Part shown: positions 44,056 to 53,729 of the stretch, piece after piece
Layout: each line of letters starts with the position of its first letter
Position numbering within the stretch: position 1 is the first letter of the stretch
Assembly: GCF_016775705.1 (NCBI RefSeq)
Contig: NZ_CP068760.1
Coordinates: forward strand, 248,001-312,000
Direction: 5' to 3'
DNA length: 64,000 bases
Source of the DNA: Chryseobacterium cucumeris
GTDB lineage: Bacteria > Bacteroidota > Bacteroidia > Flavobacteriales > Weeksellaceae
Program-made: the position numbers and the translations under genes
Notes under the pieces: model-generated
The model's database searches: none
The model's input: the letters and a program-made list of their open reading frames with translations, nothing else
What the model was told of the DNA's origin: nothing

Positions 44056-45435
44056 ATGGAAAGTAAAAAAGAATTCTTCTTAGAGTGTTACAAACTAGGC
44101 ATCATCAAATTCGGCAGGTTTACCCTGAAAAGCGGTATTGAAAGTCCTTTTTATGTAGACCTGAGACCTTTGGCTTCAGATCCTAAAATTTTAAAAAATC
44201 TTGCTAATTATTTATTGGAAATGCTTCCGTTAGATAATTTTGATTTAATCTGTGGAGTTCCTTATGCTGCTCTTCCTATGGCTACAGCAATGTCTCTGGA
44301 AAGCTATATTCCATTAATTATTAAAAGAAAAGAAGCAAAAAGCTACGGTACCAAGAAGCTGATTGAGGGAATTTACCAGAAGGGGCAAAACTGCCTTTTG
44401 GTAGAGGATGTGATCACTTCAGGAAAATCTTTGCTGGAAACTATTCCTGAAATAGAACAGGAAGATCTTAAAGTTTCAGACATTGTGGTGGTACTTGACA
44501 GAGAGCAGGGAGGAAAACAATTATTGGAAAGCAAAGGATACAGAGTGCACACCCTTTTCAACATTTCGGAAGTATGCAATATTCTTCAGGAAACTGGTGA
44601 ATTGTCTGATGAAGAAGTAAAAAGAATCCAAGACTTCCTTCAAGGGAACCATATTCAGTTTGAAGAGGAAATAAGATCTTCTTATGAACAAAAACTTCAG
44701 GTAACACAGCATTCCGTTTCAAAAAAATTACTGGAAACAGCTTTGGCAAAAAAATCAAACCTTATTGCCTCTGCAGATGTTACTACAACTCAGGAGCTGT
44801 TGGAGCTTGCTGAAAAAGTAGGTCCGCATATTATTGCTTTAAAAACGCATATCGATATTATTTCTGATTTTGAATACGAAAAAACAATTACTCCTTTAAA
44901 AGCTATTGCTGCAAAACACCAGTTTCTACTGATGGAAGACAGAAAATTTGCTGATATCGGAAATACACAGGAACTTCAGTTCACAAGCGGAGTTTTCAAA
45001 ATTACAGATTGGGCAGATTTCGTAACTTCTCAGGTAATCGGAGGTTTTGAATCATTAGACTGTTTCAAAAATGTAGGAGTGGTAGCCATTGTTGGAATGT
45101 CTTCCAAAGGAGCTTTAACAACTGCAAGCTATCGTGAGGAAGCTTTAAAAGTGGCTTTATCTCATCCTAATGTAATTGGTGGTGTATCTCAGAATAAAAT
45201 TCCTGAGGATCTGCTATTGTTTACTCCTGGGGTAAACCTTGCGGATTCAGGAGATGGTAAAGGGCAGCAGTACAACACACCGGAACATGTTTTCAAAACA
45301 CTGCACACAGATTTTATCATCGTAGGAAGAGGAATCTACAAATCCAATGATCCTGAAGCATCTGCCATCACTTATAAAACAGAAGGATGGAATGCTTATA
45401 TTAATTCTTTGGAAAAAAAAGCAATTCAAGGTTAA
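44056..45435 (+). CDS. Fused orotate phosphoribosyltransferase / OMP decarboxylase (UMP synthase)
   Basis: A 459-residue bifunctional enzyme doing the last two steps to UMP. Residues ~1-195 are the PyrE domain with the PRPP motif LLVEDVITSG (114-123). Residues ~225-459 are the decarboxylase with the catalytic DRKFADIGNT (Asp295, Lys297, Asp300) and GGVSQN / VGRGIYKS phosphate loops. The order PyrE-PyrF and the DRKFADIGNT form are those of the eukaryotic UMP synthase, unlike separate bacterial pyrE and pyrF. A terminator upstream and a -7 box indicate its own transcript. Confidence 0.95.
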   Translation: MESKKEFFLECYKLGIIKFGRFTLKSGIESPFYVDLRPLASDPKILKNLANYLLEMLPLDNFDLICGVPYAALPMATAMSLESYIPLIIKRKEAKSYGTKKLIEGIYQKGQNCLLVEDVITSGKSLLETIPEIEQEDLKVSDIVVVLDREQGGKQLLESKGYRVHTLFNISEVCNILQETGELSDEEVKRIQDFLQGNHIQFEEEIRSSYEQKLQVTQHSVSKKLLETALAKKSNLIASADVTTTQELLELAEKVGPHIIALKTHIDIISDFEYEKTITPLKAIAAKHQFLLMEDRKFADIGNTQELQFTSGVFKITDWADFVTSQVIGGFESLDCFKNVGVVAIVGMSSKGALTTASYREEALKVALSHPNVIGGVSQNKIPEDLLLFTPGVNLADSGDGKGQQYNTPEHVFKTLHTDFIIVGRGIYKSNDPEASAITYKTEGWNAYINSLEKKAIQG

Positions 45436-45488
45436 AATGCTATAAAGTATATACAAAATAAGTTATATTTGAGCTTTATCACGAATAT

Positions 45489-48311
45489 TTGAAAAAGATC
45501 AGCATTTGCCTTATTTTGTTATGGGGAGTTGTACAGGTTTCTGCACAGACAGACAGTATATACATTGAAACAAAACTGTCTCCTGACAAAAAAAACCTTG
45601 AGGTCCGCCAGGAAATTGTTTATTATAATCAATCCGGGAAAGACCTGCAGACCGTAAAACTCCTGAATTGGGTTGCCGCGTACAATAAACGGGGAACTTC
45701 TTTAGTCTACAGAAAACTGGAAGACCGGAATAATGATTTGCATTTTGCAAAAAATGACCAATTGGGAAAACTTCTGGAACTGAACATTAAAAATTCTGAA
45801 AATGAAGTCCTTCCTGTCAATACCTTCTCAGATGAAAATCTTTTTATTCCTCTGAAAAATGTATTAAAACCCGGCGAAAGCGTCACTCTACAGTTGCAAT
45901 ACAGGATGCAGCTTCCCGATAAAACTTTTACGGGATACGGAACATCCGTTCAGAATACTGTATTAAAATATTTCTTTATTGTTCCGGATCATTTTGATCC
46001 GGACAATATTTCCAGAAGAAATTATCACGATATTGAGGAACAGGTAAGCTTTAATACTTTCTGGACCGTCAATTTTGATATCCCTGTGAACAGTTTTGTT
46101 GAAGGTAACCTTCCTCAGGTTCAGATGAACTCATTTAAGGGTTATCTCGATTCAGATCCTGAGTTTTTAATTTCTCCGACAGCATTTCAATCCATAAAAA
46201 CCAATGTTGACGGAGAGGAAATCGAAATCAAATTTGGATATAATCTGAAGCCGGACGAAAAACAAAATCTGGAGTTTTATCTTCCTTTACAATTAAAATT
46301 CATTAAAGAACGCATCGGGTATCTTCCGAAAAGTATTTTTATCTCAGATAAATTCAGAGCCAAAGAAGACTTTTTCGGGAACAATGATATTACTTTCTGG
46401 AAATTCAGATTCCGTCTGTTTACCGAGACCGAAAAAACCGATATGGATTATTTCGGGATCATTGCCAAGAAAATTCTTGACGAAGGCGTTATTGCAGATA
46501 AAGAAAAAGACCACTGGTTTAAAAATGGTTTAAAGTCTTATCTTGAAATTCAGTACCTCAAAAAATTCTACGCTGATACGAAACTTTTAGGGACACTTCC
46601 GGAGACCAGAATCTTTGGACTTAAACCATTAAAGTTATTCCACGCCTCCAAAGTAAAACTTCTGGACCGCTACGGACTTTCCTATCAGTATATTATGCTG
46701 CAGAACCTTGATCAGAAAATTGATGAACATTTCCCTGTTCTGAGTAATTTCAATGATATGGCCATCAGCAGCTTTGAAACAGGAAGCCTTTTCAACTACT
46801 CGGCAGACAAAATGGGATATGAACAATTCGATGGTATTCTAAAAAATTATATTGCTCAGAATTCCGGAAAAAAAATTAATCCTGAAGAATTTTTGTCGTC
46901 TCTTTCTGAAAACAATAAATCGACAGCCTACCTTTCCAAATTTTTCAAACAAAAGAACAGGGTTGATTTTAAATTGAAAAACATTAGAAAAGATAATGAC
47001 TCCCTGCAAATAAAAATTGTAAGAAATACAGATATTTCTATTCCTGTAAAGCTGGAAACAGAAACCAGAGAAGGAGAAAAGAAAGCGTATTGGATAGACA
47101 CGGAGGAAAATGAACGTACCACCAGCCTGTCGCTTCCTGCATCAGAGAATATTTACAAAACCACCTTAAACAGTGGCTATATTTTCCCTGAATCCAATTA
47201 CAGAGACAACTTCCTGTATGCGAAAGGTTTATTTTCCAATGCAAAAAAAATTAAACTTAAACTAATAAAAGACATTCCAAACCCGGAATACAATGAAATT
47301 TACATCAGCCCAAGGGTGCGTTTCAACAATACGTATGATAAATTTCTTCTGGGAGCCAATTTTAAAAATCAATCTTTCTTTGACCAGAAATTCCTGTATT
47401 CGGTGACTCCAACCTATAGTACCGGAACAGGGAAACTTACCGGTTCGGGAGCTGTCTCCTACTCTATTCTGCCTGCAGAAAGCATTATCAGAAGTCTTAC
47501 ATTCGGGGTTTCGGGCTCTTATTTTCATTATGATTATGATCTTGCCTACAGAAAGACTTCTATATCTTCTTCTATTAACTTCAGAAAAAACCCGAGAAGT
47601 ACCGTTAGCAGAAGTCTTGGCATATCCTATAATTATTTTGAAAGGGATCTGAGTCCTAAGATGATTGCCAATAATGATTACAGTAAATATAACCTCTGGA
47701 GTATCGGATATGGCTATAGCGACAGCCAGATGATTCATGAAAAAAGCTTCAGCCTGAGCACCCAGGGAATGGAAGATTTCAATAAAATAACGGCTGAAGG
47801 CTTTTACAGATGGGAATTCGCTCCCAAACAAAAGCTGAGCTTACGTTTATTTGCCGGGTATTTCTTAAGAAACAACACCAGAAATAACCTCTTCGACTAC
47901 GGGATTTCCAGGGTTTCCAACTATTCATTCTCTTATACGCTTTTGGGAGAAAGTGCCAGCAGCGGGCTTCTTTCCCAGCAATTTATATTAGCTGATGGTG
48001 GTTTTAAATCCTTTCTTCCGGGAACAGTGAATCAATGGATTACGTCTGCCAACGTGGATTCAAGTGTATGGAAAATATTCCACGTATATGCAGATGCCGG
48101 AGTGTATAAAAACAAAGATCTTCCTGCCAAATTCATATGGGACACCGGGGTTAAAGTAAGAATCATCCCCGATTTTCTGGAAGTGTATTTCCCGATACAG
48201 TCGTCTTTAGGATTTGAACCTTCATTCAAAGATTATGGGAAGCGTATCAGATACACTTTAATTCTTAATCTCGGATCAATTATTAATGCAGCGAGAAGAG
48301 GTTGGTATTAA
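45489..48311 (+). CDS. M1-peptidase-like protein lacking zinc motif, with C-terminal barrel-like domain
   Basis: A 940-residue exported protein (signal ends VQVSAQ). The N-terminal ~440 residues resemble gluzincin M1 aminopeptidases, but HExxH is absent and the segment that normally carries the third ligand (WxxEG) reads HWFKNGLKSY (His342, Trp343, Asn346). The C-terminal ~330 residues are rich in alternating aromatic strands (YSVTPTYSTGTG, GVSGSYFHYDYD) and end with an aromatic residue (RRGWY), as in outer-membrane barrels. It may be a catalytically dead peptidase tied to the outer membrane. TTG 45489 is the start seen. Confidence 0.7.
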   Translation: MKKISICLILLWGVVQVSAQTDSIYIETKLSPDKKNLEVRQEIVYYNQSGKDLQTVKLLNWVAAYNKRGTSLVYRKLEDRNNDLHFAKNDQLGKLLELNIKNSENEVLPVNTFSDENLFIPLKNVLKPGESVTLQLQYRMQLPDKTFTGYGTSVQNTVLKYFFIVPDHFDPDNISRRNYHDIEEQVSFNTFWTVNFDIPVNSFVEGNLPQVQMNSFKGYLDSDPEFLISPTAFQSIKTNVDGEEIEIKFGYNLKPDEKQNLEFYLPLQLKFIKERIGYLPKSIFISDKFRAKEDFFGNNDITFWKFRFRLFTETEKTDMDYFGIIAKKILDEGVIADKEKDHWFKNGLKSYLEIQYLKKFYADTKLLGTLPETRIFGLKPLKLFHASKVKLLDRYGLSYQYIMLQNLDQKIDEHFPVLSNFNDMAISSFETGSLFNYSADKMGYEQFDGILKNYIAQNSGKKINPEEFLSSLSENNKSTAYLSKFFKQKNRVDFKLKNIRKDNDSLQIKIVRNTDISIPVKLETETREGEKKAYWIDTEENERTTSLSLPASENIYKTTLNSGYIFPESNYRDNFLYAKGLFSNAKKIKLKLIKDIPNPEYNEIYISPRVRFNNTYDKFLLGANFKNQSFFDQKFLYSVTPTYSTGTGKLTGSGAVSYSILPAESIIRSLTFGVSGSYFHYDYDLAYRKTSISSSINFRKNPRSTVSRSLGISYNYFERDLSPKMIANNDYSKYNLWSIGYGYSDSQMIHEKSFSLSTQGMEDFNKITAEGFYRWEFAPKQKLSLRLFAGYFLRNNTRNNLFDYGISRVSNYSFSYTLLGESASSGLLSQQFILADGGFKSFLPGTVNQWITSANVDSSVWKIFHVYADAGVYKNKDLPAKFIWDTGVKVRIIPDFLEVYFPIQSSLGFEPSFKDYGKRIRYTLILNLGSIINAARRGWY

Positions 48312-48332
48312 GATTCTGAAAAATAAAAAATA

Positions 48333-48357
48333 AGGACAACCTATTATCGGTTGTCCT
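48333..48357. terminator. Terminator between convergent genes
   Basis: Perfect 9-bp stem AGGACAACC / GGTTGTCCT, AT-rich on both sides; probably used from both directions. Confidence 0.75.
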
Positions 48358-48370
48358 CTCTTATTTAAAA

Positions 48371-49180
48371 CTAATCTTTTATTATTTTCTGTGAGATCGG
48401 AATATTGTTAATGGTTCCCGTCACAATATAAGTTCCTTTTGGAAGCTCTGCAATATCAAGAGTTGAGGCCAGCTTAGTAGGTGATTTTTTAACGACCTGT
48501 CTGAATGTATCATAAACTTTCACATCTTTCACCTCAGTTCCGAACACTACTTTACTGTCTTTTATAAATGGATTCTGTACAAAGCCTGACTTCACGCTGC
48601 CTTCTAGGGAAAAGTCTGCCATATTATCATTACTTCCTACTAAATTTCTTCTGATAGCCGTGGTTGTAGTGGGAGATGGAGCCGGCCCGTCTCCTTTAAA
48701 CTGATCTGCATTGGATCCGTACCCTACAAAATCCAGGACATTGGATGCAGAAGGTCCTGTGACCTGCACTATATTTCCCGCTAATGCAACTTTTCCTGAT
48801 ACGTTGGAAATTTTTAATCCGGAAGATTTATTGGGAGTCCCATCAAAATTTACGATTGTTGTTGCAATAAAATCCGGTGTTGGCAGATTTTCGACACCAC
48901 CTTCAATCGCTGATTCCTGAATCAAATAGGTTTCTTCAGGTCCTAATGTCAAATCCGGAAGCGTATGATATTCTGTAAAAGCTCCTATCGCCGGAGCATA
49001 TTGAATACTTGCTCCCGTCAAAGAAACCAAAGTAGTTCCGATATTTTTAAGGACGATATAATTATTCTTTAATACAGCTCCTGAATTGGCATTCCCGCCA
49101 TAGATCTCATTGATCACAATCTGAGCATTTGAAAAAGAAGTTAATAATGTAAGTCCAGCAAGAGTAAAGATTTTTTTCAT
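48371..49180 (-). CDS. Secreted lamin-tail-like protein with T9SS sorting domain
   Basis: A 269-residue cargo protein: signal peptide ending FSNAQ, then a lamin-tail-type beta domain (VINEIYGG ... NNYIVLKNIGT), and a C-terminal ~70-residue sorting domain ending KGTYIVTGTINNIPISQKIIKD (split: GTYIVTG, SQKIIKD). The last part closely matches that of the neighbouring 49335 protein. LTD domains occur in surface and nuclease-associated proteins; role unknown. Start 49180 fits the signal peptide. Confidence 0.82.
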   Translation of the reverse strand: MKKIFTLAGLTLLTSFSNAQIVINEIYGGNANSGAVLKNNYIVLKNIGTTLVSLTGASIQYAPAIGAFTEYHTLPDLTLGPEETYLIQESAIEGGVENLPTPDFIATTIVNFDGTPNKSSGLKISNVSGKVALAGNIVQVTGPSASNVLDFVGYGSNADQFKGDGPAPSPTTTTAIRRNLVGSNDNMADFSLEGSVKSGFVQNPFIKDSKVVFGTEVKDVKVYDTFRQVVKKSPTKLASTLDIAELPKGTYIVTGTINNIPISQKIIKD

Positions 49181-49285
49181 CGTATTAATTTTAGAAATGG
49201 ATTGATCATAAAACATCAAAAATAATACCACCAAATTATGAAATATATAAGATACAAAAAGCTAAACATCAGGAAATAATCACAA

Positions 49286-49314
49286 AAACAGCCGCTTCAT
49301 TGAAGCAGCTGTTT
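49286..49314 (-). terminator. Terminator of the second T9SS cargo gene
   Basis: Stem AAACAGC-c-GCTTCA / TGAAGC-a-GCTGTTT, T-rich on the minus-strand exit. Confidence 0.75.
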
Positions 49315-49334
49315 ATATTTTTATTTAAAAGGGA

Positions 49335-50204
49335 TTAGTCTTTAAGAACTTTCTGAGAAACCGGCTGGTTGTTTACTGTACCTGTAACGATATAGTTTCC
49401 TTTTGCCAATTCAGCAACGCTTACCGTTTCATTTTGTCTTACAGAAACTTCTTTTACAAGCTGTCCGAAGCTATTGAAGATCTTCACATCTTTTACATCA
49501 GATCCGAAAACAATTTCATTATTTTTAACGAAAGAGTTCTTTACAAAGTTTCCTGCCTTTATGTTTTTAGAATCGATAACAGCTAAAGTGGCGCTAGATG
49601 CAGTAACAGTTAAAGAAATATCATCTATTCTCCAATTGGCAGTACCCAAAGATGGAGTTCCTGTACCAGGGCTGTCACTTCCATAGATTCTTAGTGTAAC
49701 CGGAGCTGATTCTGCACCTACTAAATTACTCCCTGAAAAAGTAATATTATTCAAGGTCCATGTACTGTTATTGTTAACGTTTACAGTTCCTATCGCTGTT
49801 GCATAATTATCGATGCTTGAATATACTGTAATCTTTCCGGGACCTGTAGATGTCCCTCTCGACCCGAAATTTAGAGAATTCAAAGTTACTTTGTTACCCG
49901 CAACAGGAGTAACAGTAACACTAAAATAGGTGCTTGTTGCAGTTGAAAGTGGTTCTTTAAAAGCTGCAGCACCAAAATTACTGGATCCACTTGCTCCTGC
50001 ATATCCTGTAGATACAGATGTAGCAGTTATTAAATTGGTAGTACCATTATTATTTCCCTGAGTTGCTGCAAATGCCACATTTGAAATAGTAGCATTGGTA
50101 CCGGAAATAGGATTTACAGAACTACCATCCCAAAGGTAAGTTGTTTGCGCAAAAACCACTGCGCTCAGTGCAACTGTTGCAAAAAGAGAATAAAGTTTTT
50201 TCAT
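49335..50204 (-). CDS. Secreted T9SS cargo protein, beta-sandwich
   Basis: A 289-residue protein: signal peptide ending AVVFAQ, a Ser/Thr/Asn-rich beta-sandwich domain (NFGSRGTSTGPGKITVYSS, WRIDDISLTV near its end), and the C-terminal sorting domain GNYIVTGTVNNQPVSQKVLKD (split: NYIVTGTVNN, SQKVLKD). The last ~70 residues are near-identical in plan to those of 48371, suggesting recent domain exchange. It has its own terminator, and a second terminator would isolate it from 48371. Confidence 0.82.
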   Translation of the reverse strand: MKKLYSLFATVALSAVVFAQTTYLWDGSSVNPISGTNATISNVAFAATQGNNNGTTNLITATSVSTGYAGASGSSNFGAAAFKEPLSTATSTYFSVTVTPVAGNKVTLNSLNFGSRGTSTGPGKITVYSSIDNYATAIGTVNVNNNSTWTLNNITFSGSNLVGAESAPVTLRIYGSDSPGTGTPSLGTANWRIDDISLTVTASSATLAVIDSKNIKAGNFVKNSFVKNNEIVFGSDVKDVKIFNSFGQLVKEVSVRQNETVSVAELAKGNYIVTGTVNNQPVSQKVLKD

Positions 50205-50357
50205 GATTTATTTTTTGTTGTTAATAATTTTCTTTCTCTAACAAAACTACATTCTAATTTTTTTTCAGGGACAATAAAGAGGTTAAGTTTTTGTTAATAA
50301 TAGTTCACCTCTTAATGTTAACATTTTTTAATTATTTTTACGAATTATTTTTAAAAG

Positions 50358-53300
50358 TTGCGGAATTTTGTCATTCTATTCGTTTTGTTCTTCGTAGGCA
50401 TATTTTCAGGAAATGCTCAGGTATTTTCATGGAAAAATCCCAACGTGCCTGAAGACAGCATAAAAAGGGACAGTATTCTTGCGGCAAAGCTGGAGCAGGA
50501 CATCTTTGCAAAGGACACTCTGGATTTTATAAGAACGCACAATAAGATCATTATTGATGAAGCCGTACTGGCAAAAAATGATAAAAAGAGATTTTTAGGA
50601 GAGCTTAACTCAAAAGGATCTATTATCCGTGGGATTACTTTTGGTAACAACCAGGGGCAGTCTGTACAAAGTTCCATGGATCTTCAGATATCTGGGCGGT
50701 TATCCAAAGATGTTACTATTTTAGCAAGTATTTCAGATCATAACCTGCCGATTCAGGCTGATGGTTATACCCAGACTTTGGAGGAGTTTGACAAAATCTA
50801 TATGCAGCTTAATATCAAGGATAAATCTATCCTCAGAGCAGGGCATCTTGACCTTGTGGAAGCTAAAAATTATTTTGCCAAATACCAGAGGAGAAGTATG
50901 GGACTTCAATTCCAGACAGAATTCGGGAAGGAAAACAAGACATTCCTAGATATCTCTGCAGGGGTTGCACGAAGTGAATTCCACAGAATCCGTTTTCAGG
51001 GGGTTGAAGGTAACCAGGGACCTTACCGTCTGACAGGTAAGAACGGTGAACAGTTTATTACACTGATCTCCGGTTCTGAACAGGTCTTTATTGATGGAAT
51101 TTTAATGAAGCGCGGTGAAAACCAGGATTATATCATCAATTACAACACCGGTGAAGTTACCTTTACCAGTTTCCGTCCTATTTTCCAACAGAATTTCATC
51201 ACGATTTCTTATAACTATGCCAACAGGAATTATTCAAGGTATCTGTTTACAGGAAAGCTTGAGCATCAGAGAGAAAAATTCAAGGTGGGATTCAACTGGT
51301 TCATGGAAAATGACAATAAGAACGCACCTCTTTCTTTAAATCTGTCTAAAGAAGATGAGCAGATTCTGGCTGATGCTGGAAATAATCCTGATCTGATGTA
51401 TGCCCCTTCAGGAGTTGTAACCGAATATGATGTCAATAAAATTTTATACAAACTAAGTCCCGCAGGTAATTTCTATGAATATTCTACGGATTCGAGTTTA
51501 ACACTTTATCAGGTTTCTTTTACTTATTTCGGAGCTAATCAGGGAGATTATAAAATTGCACAGACCACCAACAACGGGCGTGTTTTTGAATATGTAGGCC
51601 CAAATGGCGGAGATTACAGAGCGGTAAGAAAACTTCCTTCTCCTCAGAAATCCCAGGTATACTCTCTGAACTCTGAGTACCTTTTAAATGAGGGAAAAAT
51701 AGGTGCAGATATTTCTTTGAGTAATTATGATGTCAATTTATTTTCATCAAAAGATTCTGATCAGAATATCGGCTATGCATGGCGTATTTTTGGAAATAAG
51801 AGCTTTACAAAAAACACATGGAAAGGAACGCCAAGCTTTGAATATCAATATATAGACAGACAGTTTCATATCCTTGACCGTATCAACGATGTAGAATTCT
51901 CCAGAGATTTCAACCTTACCCAGGAATTCAATAAAAAGACCCAAAACAGATTTATCTTCAGTTTCCTGAATAAATGGAATAATAAGTCTACGTTGAATTA
52001 CCGCATCAATTATCTGGATGAACAGGATTCTTACAAAGGGATTAAAAACGACCTTGACTTTGGCTGGCTAACGGGAAAATTCTTTACTAAAGGTAACTTA
52101 TCTTATCTGAGCACCAATGCTACTCTTCAGGATACAAAATTCATCCGTGGTGGAGTTTCAACAGAGTTTACCGGTAAAAAAGGAAGCTGGGCCATTGGTG
52201 GAAGTATGGAACATAATGAGAAGAAGTACAACGATACCCAGCTTATGGATGTCACGAGTTTCAGCTGGAAAGAAATCTTTTTACAAAAGAAAATCGGTGA
52301 CAGCACAAGAACCAAATTATTGGCAAAAGTATATATGAGGGATAACGACTCTGTACGTGATAACAGGCTTCAGAATATGAACAATATTCTGGGGATCATG
52401 GCTGAAAGTCAGATTATCAAAACCGAAAGAACCAGTTTAAATGCTCTAATTCATTACCGAAAATTCTTCTACGCAGGGGCGGAAGGTGAAGTAACCCGTA
52501 ATAATGATTTCGTTGTTGGAAACATCTTATACAACCAGCAGCTATTCAGAAACGGGATGCGTCTTCAGGCTTTCTATGAGCTGGGGAACGGGCAGGAAGC
52601 ACAGAGGGAATTCCAGTACATCAAAGTTACAGACGGACAAGGAGTTTATAAATGGACGGATTATAACGGAGACGGCGTTCAGCAGCTGGACGAATTTGAA
52701 ATTGCGGAATATTCCGATCTTGCCCAATACATCCGTGTCTATACAAATTCTGTACGCTATATTCCTTCCAATAAAAATAAATTGCAATTGGCTTTGTTTG
52801 TCAATCCGGCCATTGTTTTCAATTCTGAGAATGGATTTTTAAAACGTTGGAATTTCAATATTTCATTAAATTCTCAAAACTCATTCTACAAAAAGGAAAA
52901 AGTACTTGTGCTGAATCCTTTTGAAAAGAACAGTGACCAGATCCTTAAAAATCAGAATATTCTGGCTTCCGTACAGTTTAATCCAACCGATAAATCAGGC
53001 TGGAACGGAAATTACCGTTTCATCACCAATGACAATCTCATCAATGCCAATTTCAGTAATGAAGAACGTGAGCAGACTTCTCATTTCCTGAACATAGGAT
53101 ATTGGTTCAATAAAGAATTCAGAGTGGATTGGGAAAACTCGGTTCATGATATTCAAAACTCTTCACAGTTATTTAAAACAAGAGATTATCGTCTGAATAA
53201 TTTTGAAACCAAGCCTAAAGCAACTTATAAATTCACCGATGCTATTCAGGCTGAATTATCTTCTGCTTTCCGTCAAAAACAAAGATTGGATGGCGAAGAA

Positions 53301-53585
53301 CTTCTTAAGGCTTTTGATGTTACAGGAACTATCCAGTGGGAGCGAAGAAAAACGTCTATCCGTGGAAACTTCTCATTTATCAATAACGATTTTACAGGAA
53401 ACAATTTCAGTATCGTAGGAAACCAGATGCTGGATGGGCTTAAACCCGGAAAAAACCAGGTGTGGAGTGTATTTATCCAGCAGGCTATCAACTCATTCAT
53501 CCAGCTGAATCTTAATTACGAAGGAAGAAATTCCGGCGACCGTACCATTCATATCGGAAGTATGCAGGTAAAAGCAAGCTTCTAA
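50358..53585 (+). CDS. Large outer-membrane beta-barrel-type protein
   Basis: A 1075-residue exported protein (signal ends FSGNAQ). A central element VFIDGILMKRGENQDYIINY and NTGEVTFTSFRPI recur in large Bacteroidota surface proteins, some related to SprA-like translocon components; the rest is long antiparallel strands with many aromatic residues, ending SMQVKASF. It probably spans the outer membrane; function unknown. TTG 50358 is used because it gives a clean signal peptide. Single gene. Confidence 0.72.
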   Translation: MRNFVILFVLFFVGIFSGNAQVFSWKNPNVPEDSIKRDSILAAKLEQDIFAKDTLDFIRTHNKIIIDEAVLAKNDKKRFLGELNSKGSIIRGITFGNNQGQSVQSSMDLQISGRLSKDVTILASISDHNLPIQADGYTQTLEEFDKIYMQLNIKDKSILRAGHLDLVEAKNYFAKYQRRSMGLQFQTEFGKENKTFLDISAGVARSEFHRIRFQGVEGNQGPYRLTGKNGEQFITLISGSEQVFIDGILMKRGENQDYIINYNTGEVTFTSFRPIFQQNFITISYNYANRNYSRYLFTGKLEHQREKFKVGFNWFMENDNKNAPLSLNLSKEDEQILADAGNNPDLMYAPSGVVTEYDVNKILYKLSPAGNFYEYSTDSSLTLYQVSFTYFGANQGDYKIAQTTNNGRVFEYVGPNGGDYRAVRKLPSPQKSQVYSLNSEYLLNEGKIGADISLSNYDVNLFSSKDSDQNIGYAWRIFGNKSFTKNTWKGTPSFEYQYIDRQFHILDRINDVEFSRDFNLTQEFNKKTQNRFIFSFLNKWNNKSTLNYRINYLDEQDSYKGIKNDLDFGWLTGKFFTKGNLSYLSTNATLQDTKFIRGGVSTEFTGKKGSWAIGGSMEHNEKKYNDTQLMDVTSFSWKEIFLQKKIGDSTRTKLLAKVYMRDNDSVRDNRLQNMNNILGIMAESQIIKTERTSLNALIHYRKFFYAGAEGEVTRNNDFVVGNILYNQQLFRNGMRLQAFYELGNGQEAQREFQYIKVTDGQGVYKWTDYNGDGVQQLDEFEIAEYSDLAQYIRVYTNSVRYIPSNKNKLQLALFVNPAIVFNSENGFLKRWNFNISLNSQNSFYKKEKVLVLNPFEKNSDQILKNQNILASVQFNPTDKSGWNGNYRFITNDNLINANFSNEEREQTSHFLNIGYWFNKEFRVDWENSVHDIQNSSQLFKTRDYRLNNFETKPKATYKFTDAIQAELSSAFRQKQRLDGEELLKAFDVTGTIQWERRKTSIRGNFSFINNDFTGNNFSIVGNQMLDGLKPGKNQVWSVFIQQAINSFIQLNLNYEGRNSGDRTIHIGSMQVKASF

Positions 53586-53717
53586 CAATGGAAGACTGGA
53601 AGTGGGTAGCCAAAACTCTTTCACCATTTTAATACTTTTTTCTACTCTTCAGATTCTAAACAAAGCAATCATTTATGCTGATAGATAATATCATATTTAT
53701 GAATGTTCAGAATTTCG

Positions 53718-53725
53718 TAAATTTG
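53718..53725 (+). promoter_or_regulatory. -7 box of the dihydrouridine synthase gene
   Basis: TAAATTTG, with its last base 5 nt before the ATG at 53730; a leaderless message is predicted. Confidence 0.55.
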
Positions 53726-53729
53726 CACC

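Noticed and set aside
47262..47831. Minus-strand 189-codon frame
   Set aside because: It lies entirely within the barrel-like part of the 940-residue protein and shows no independent promoter or family.
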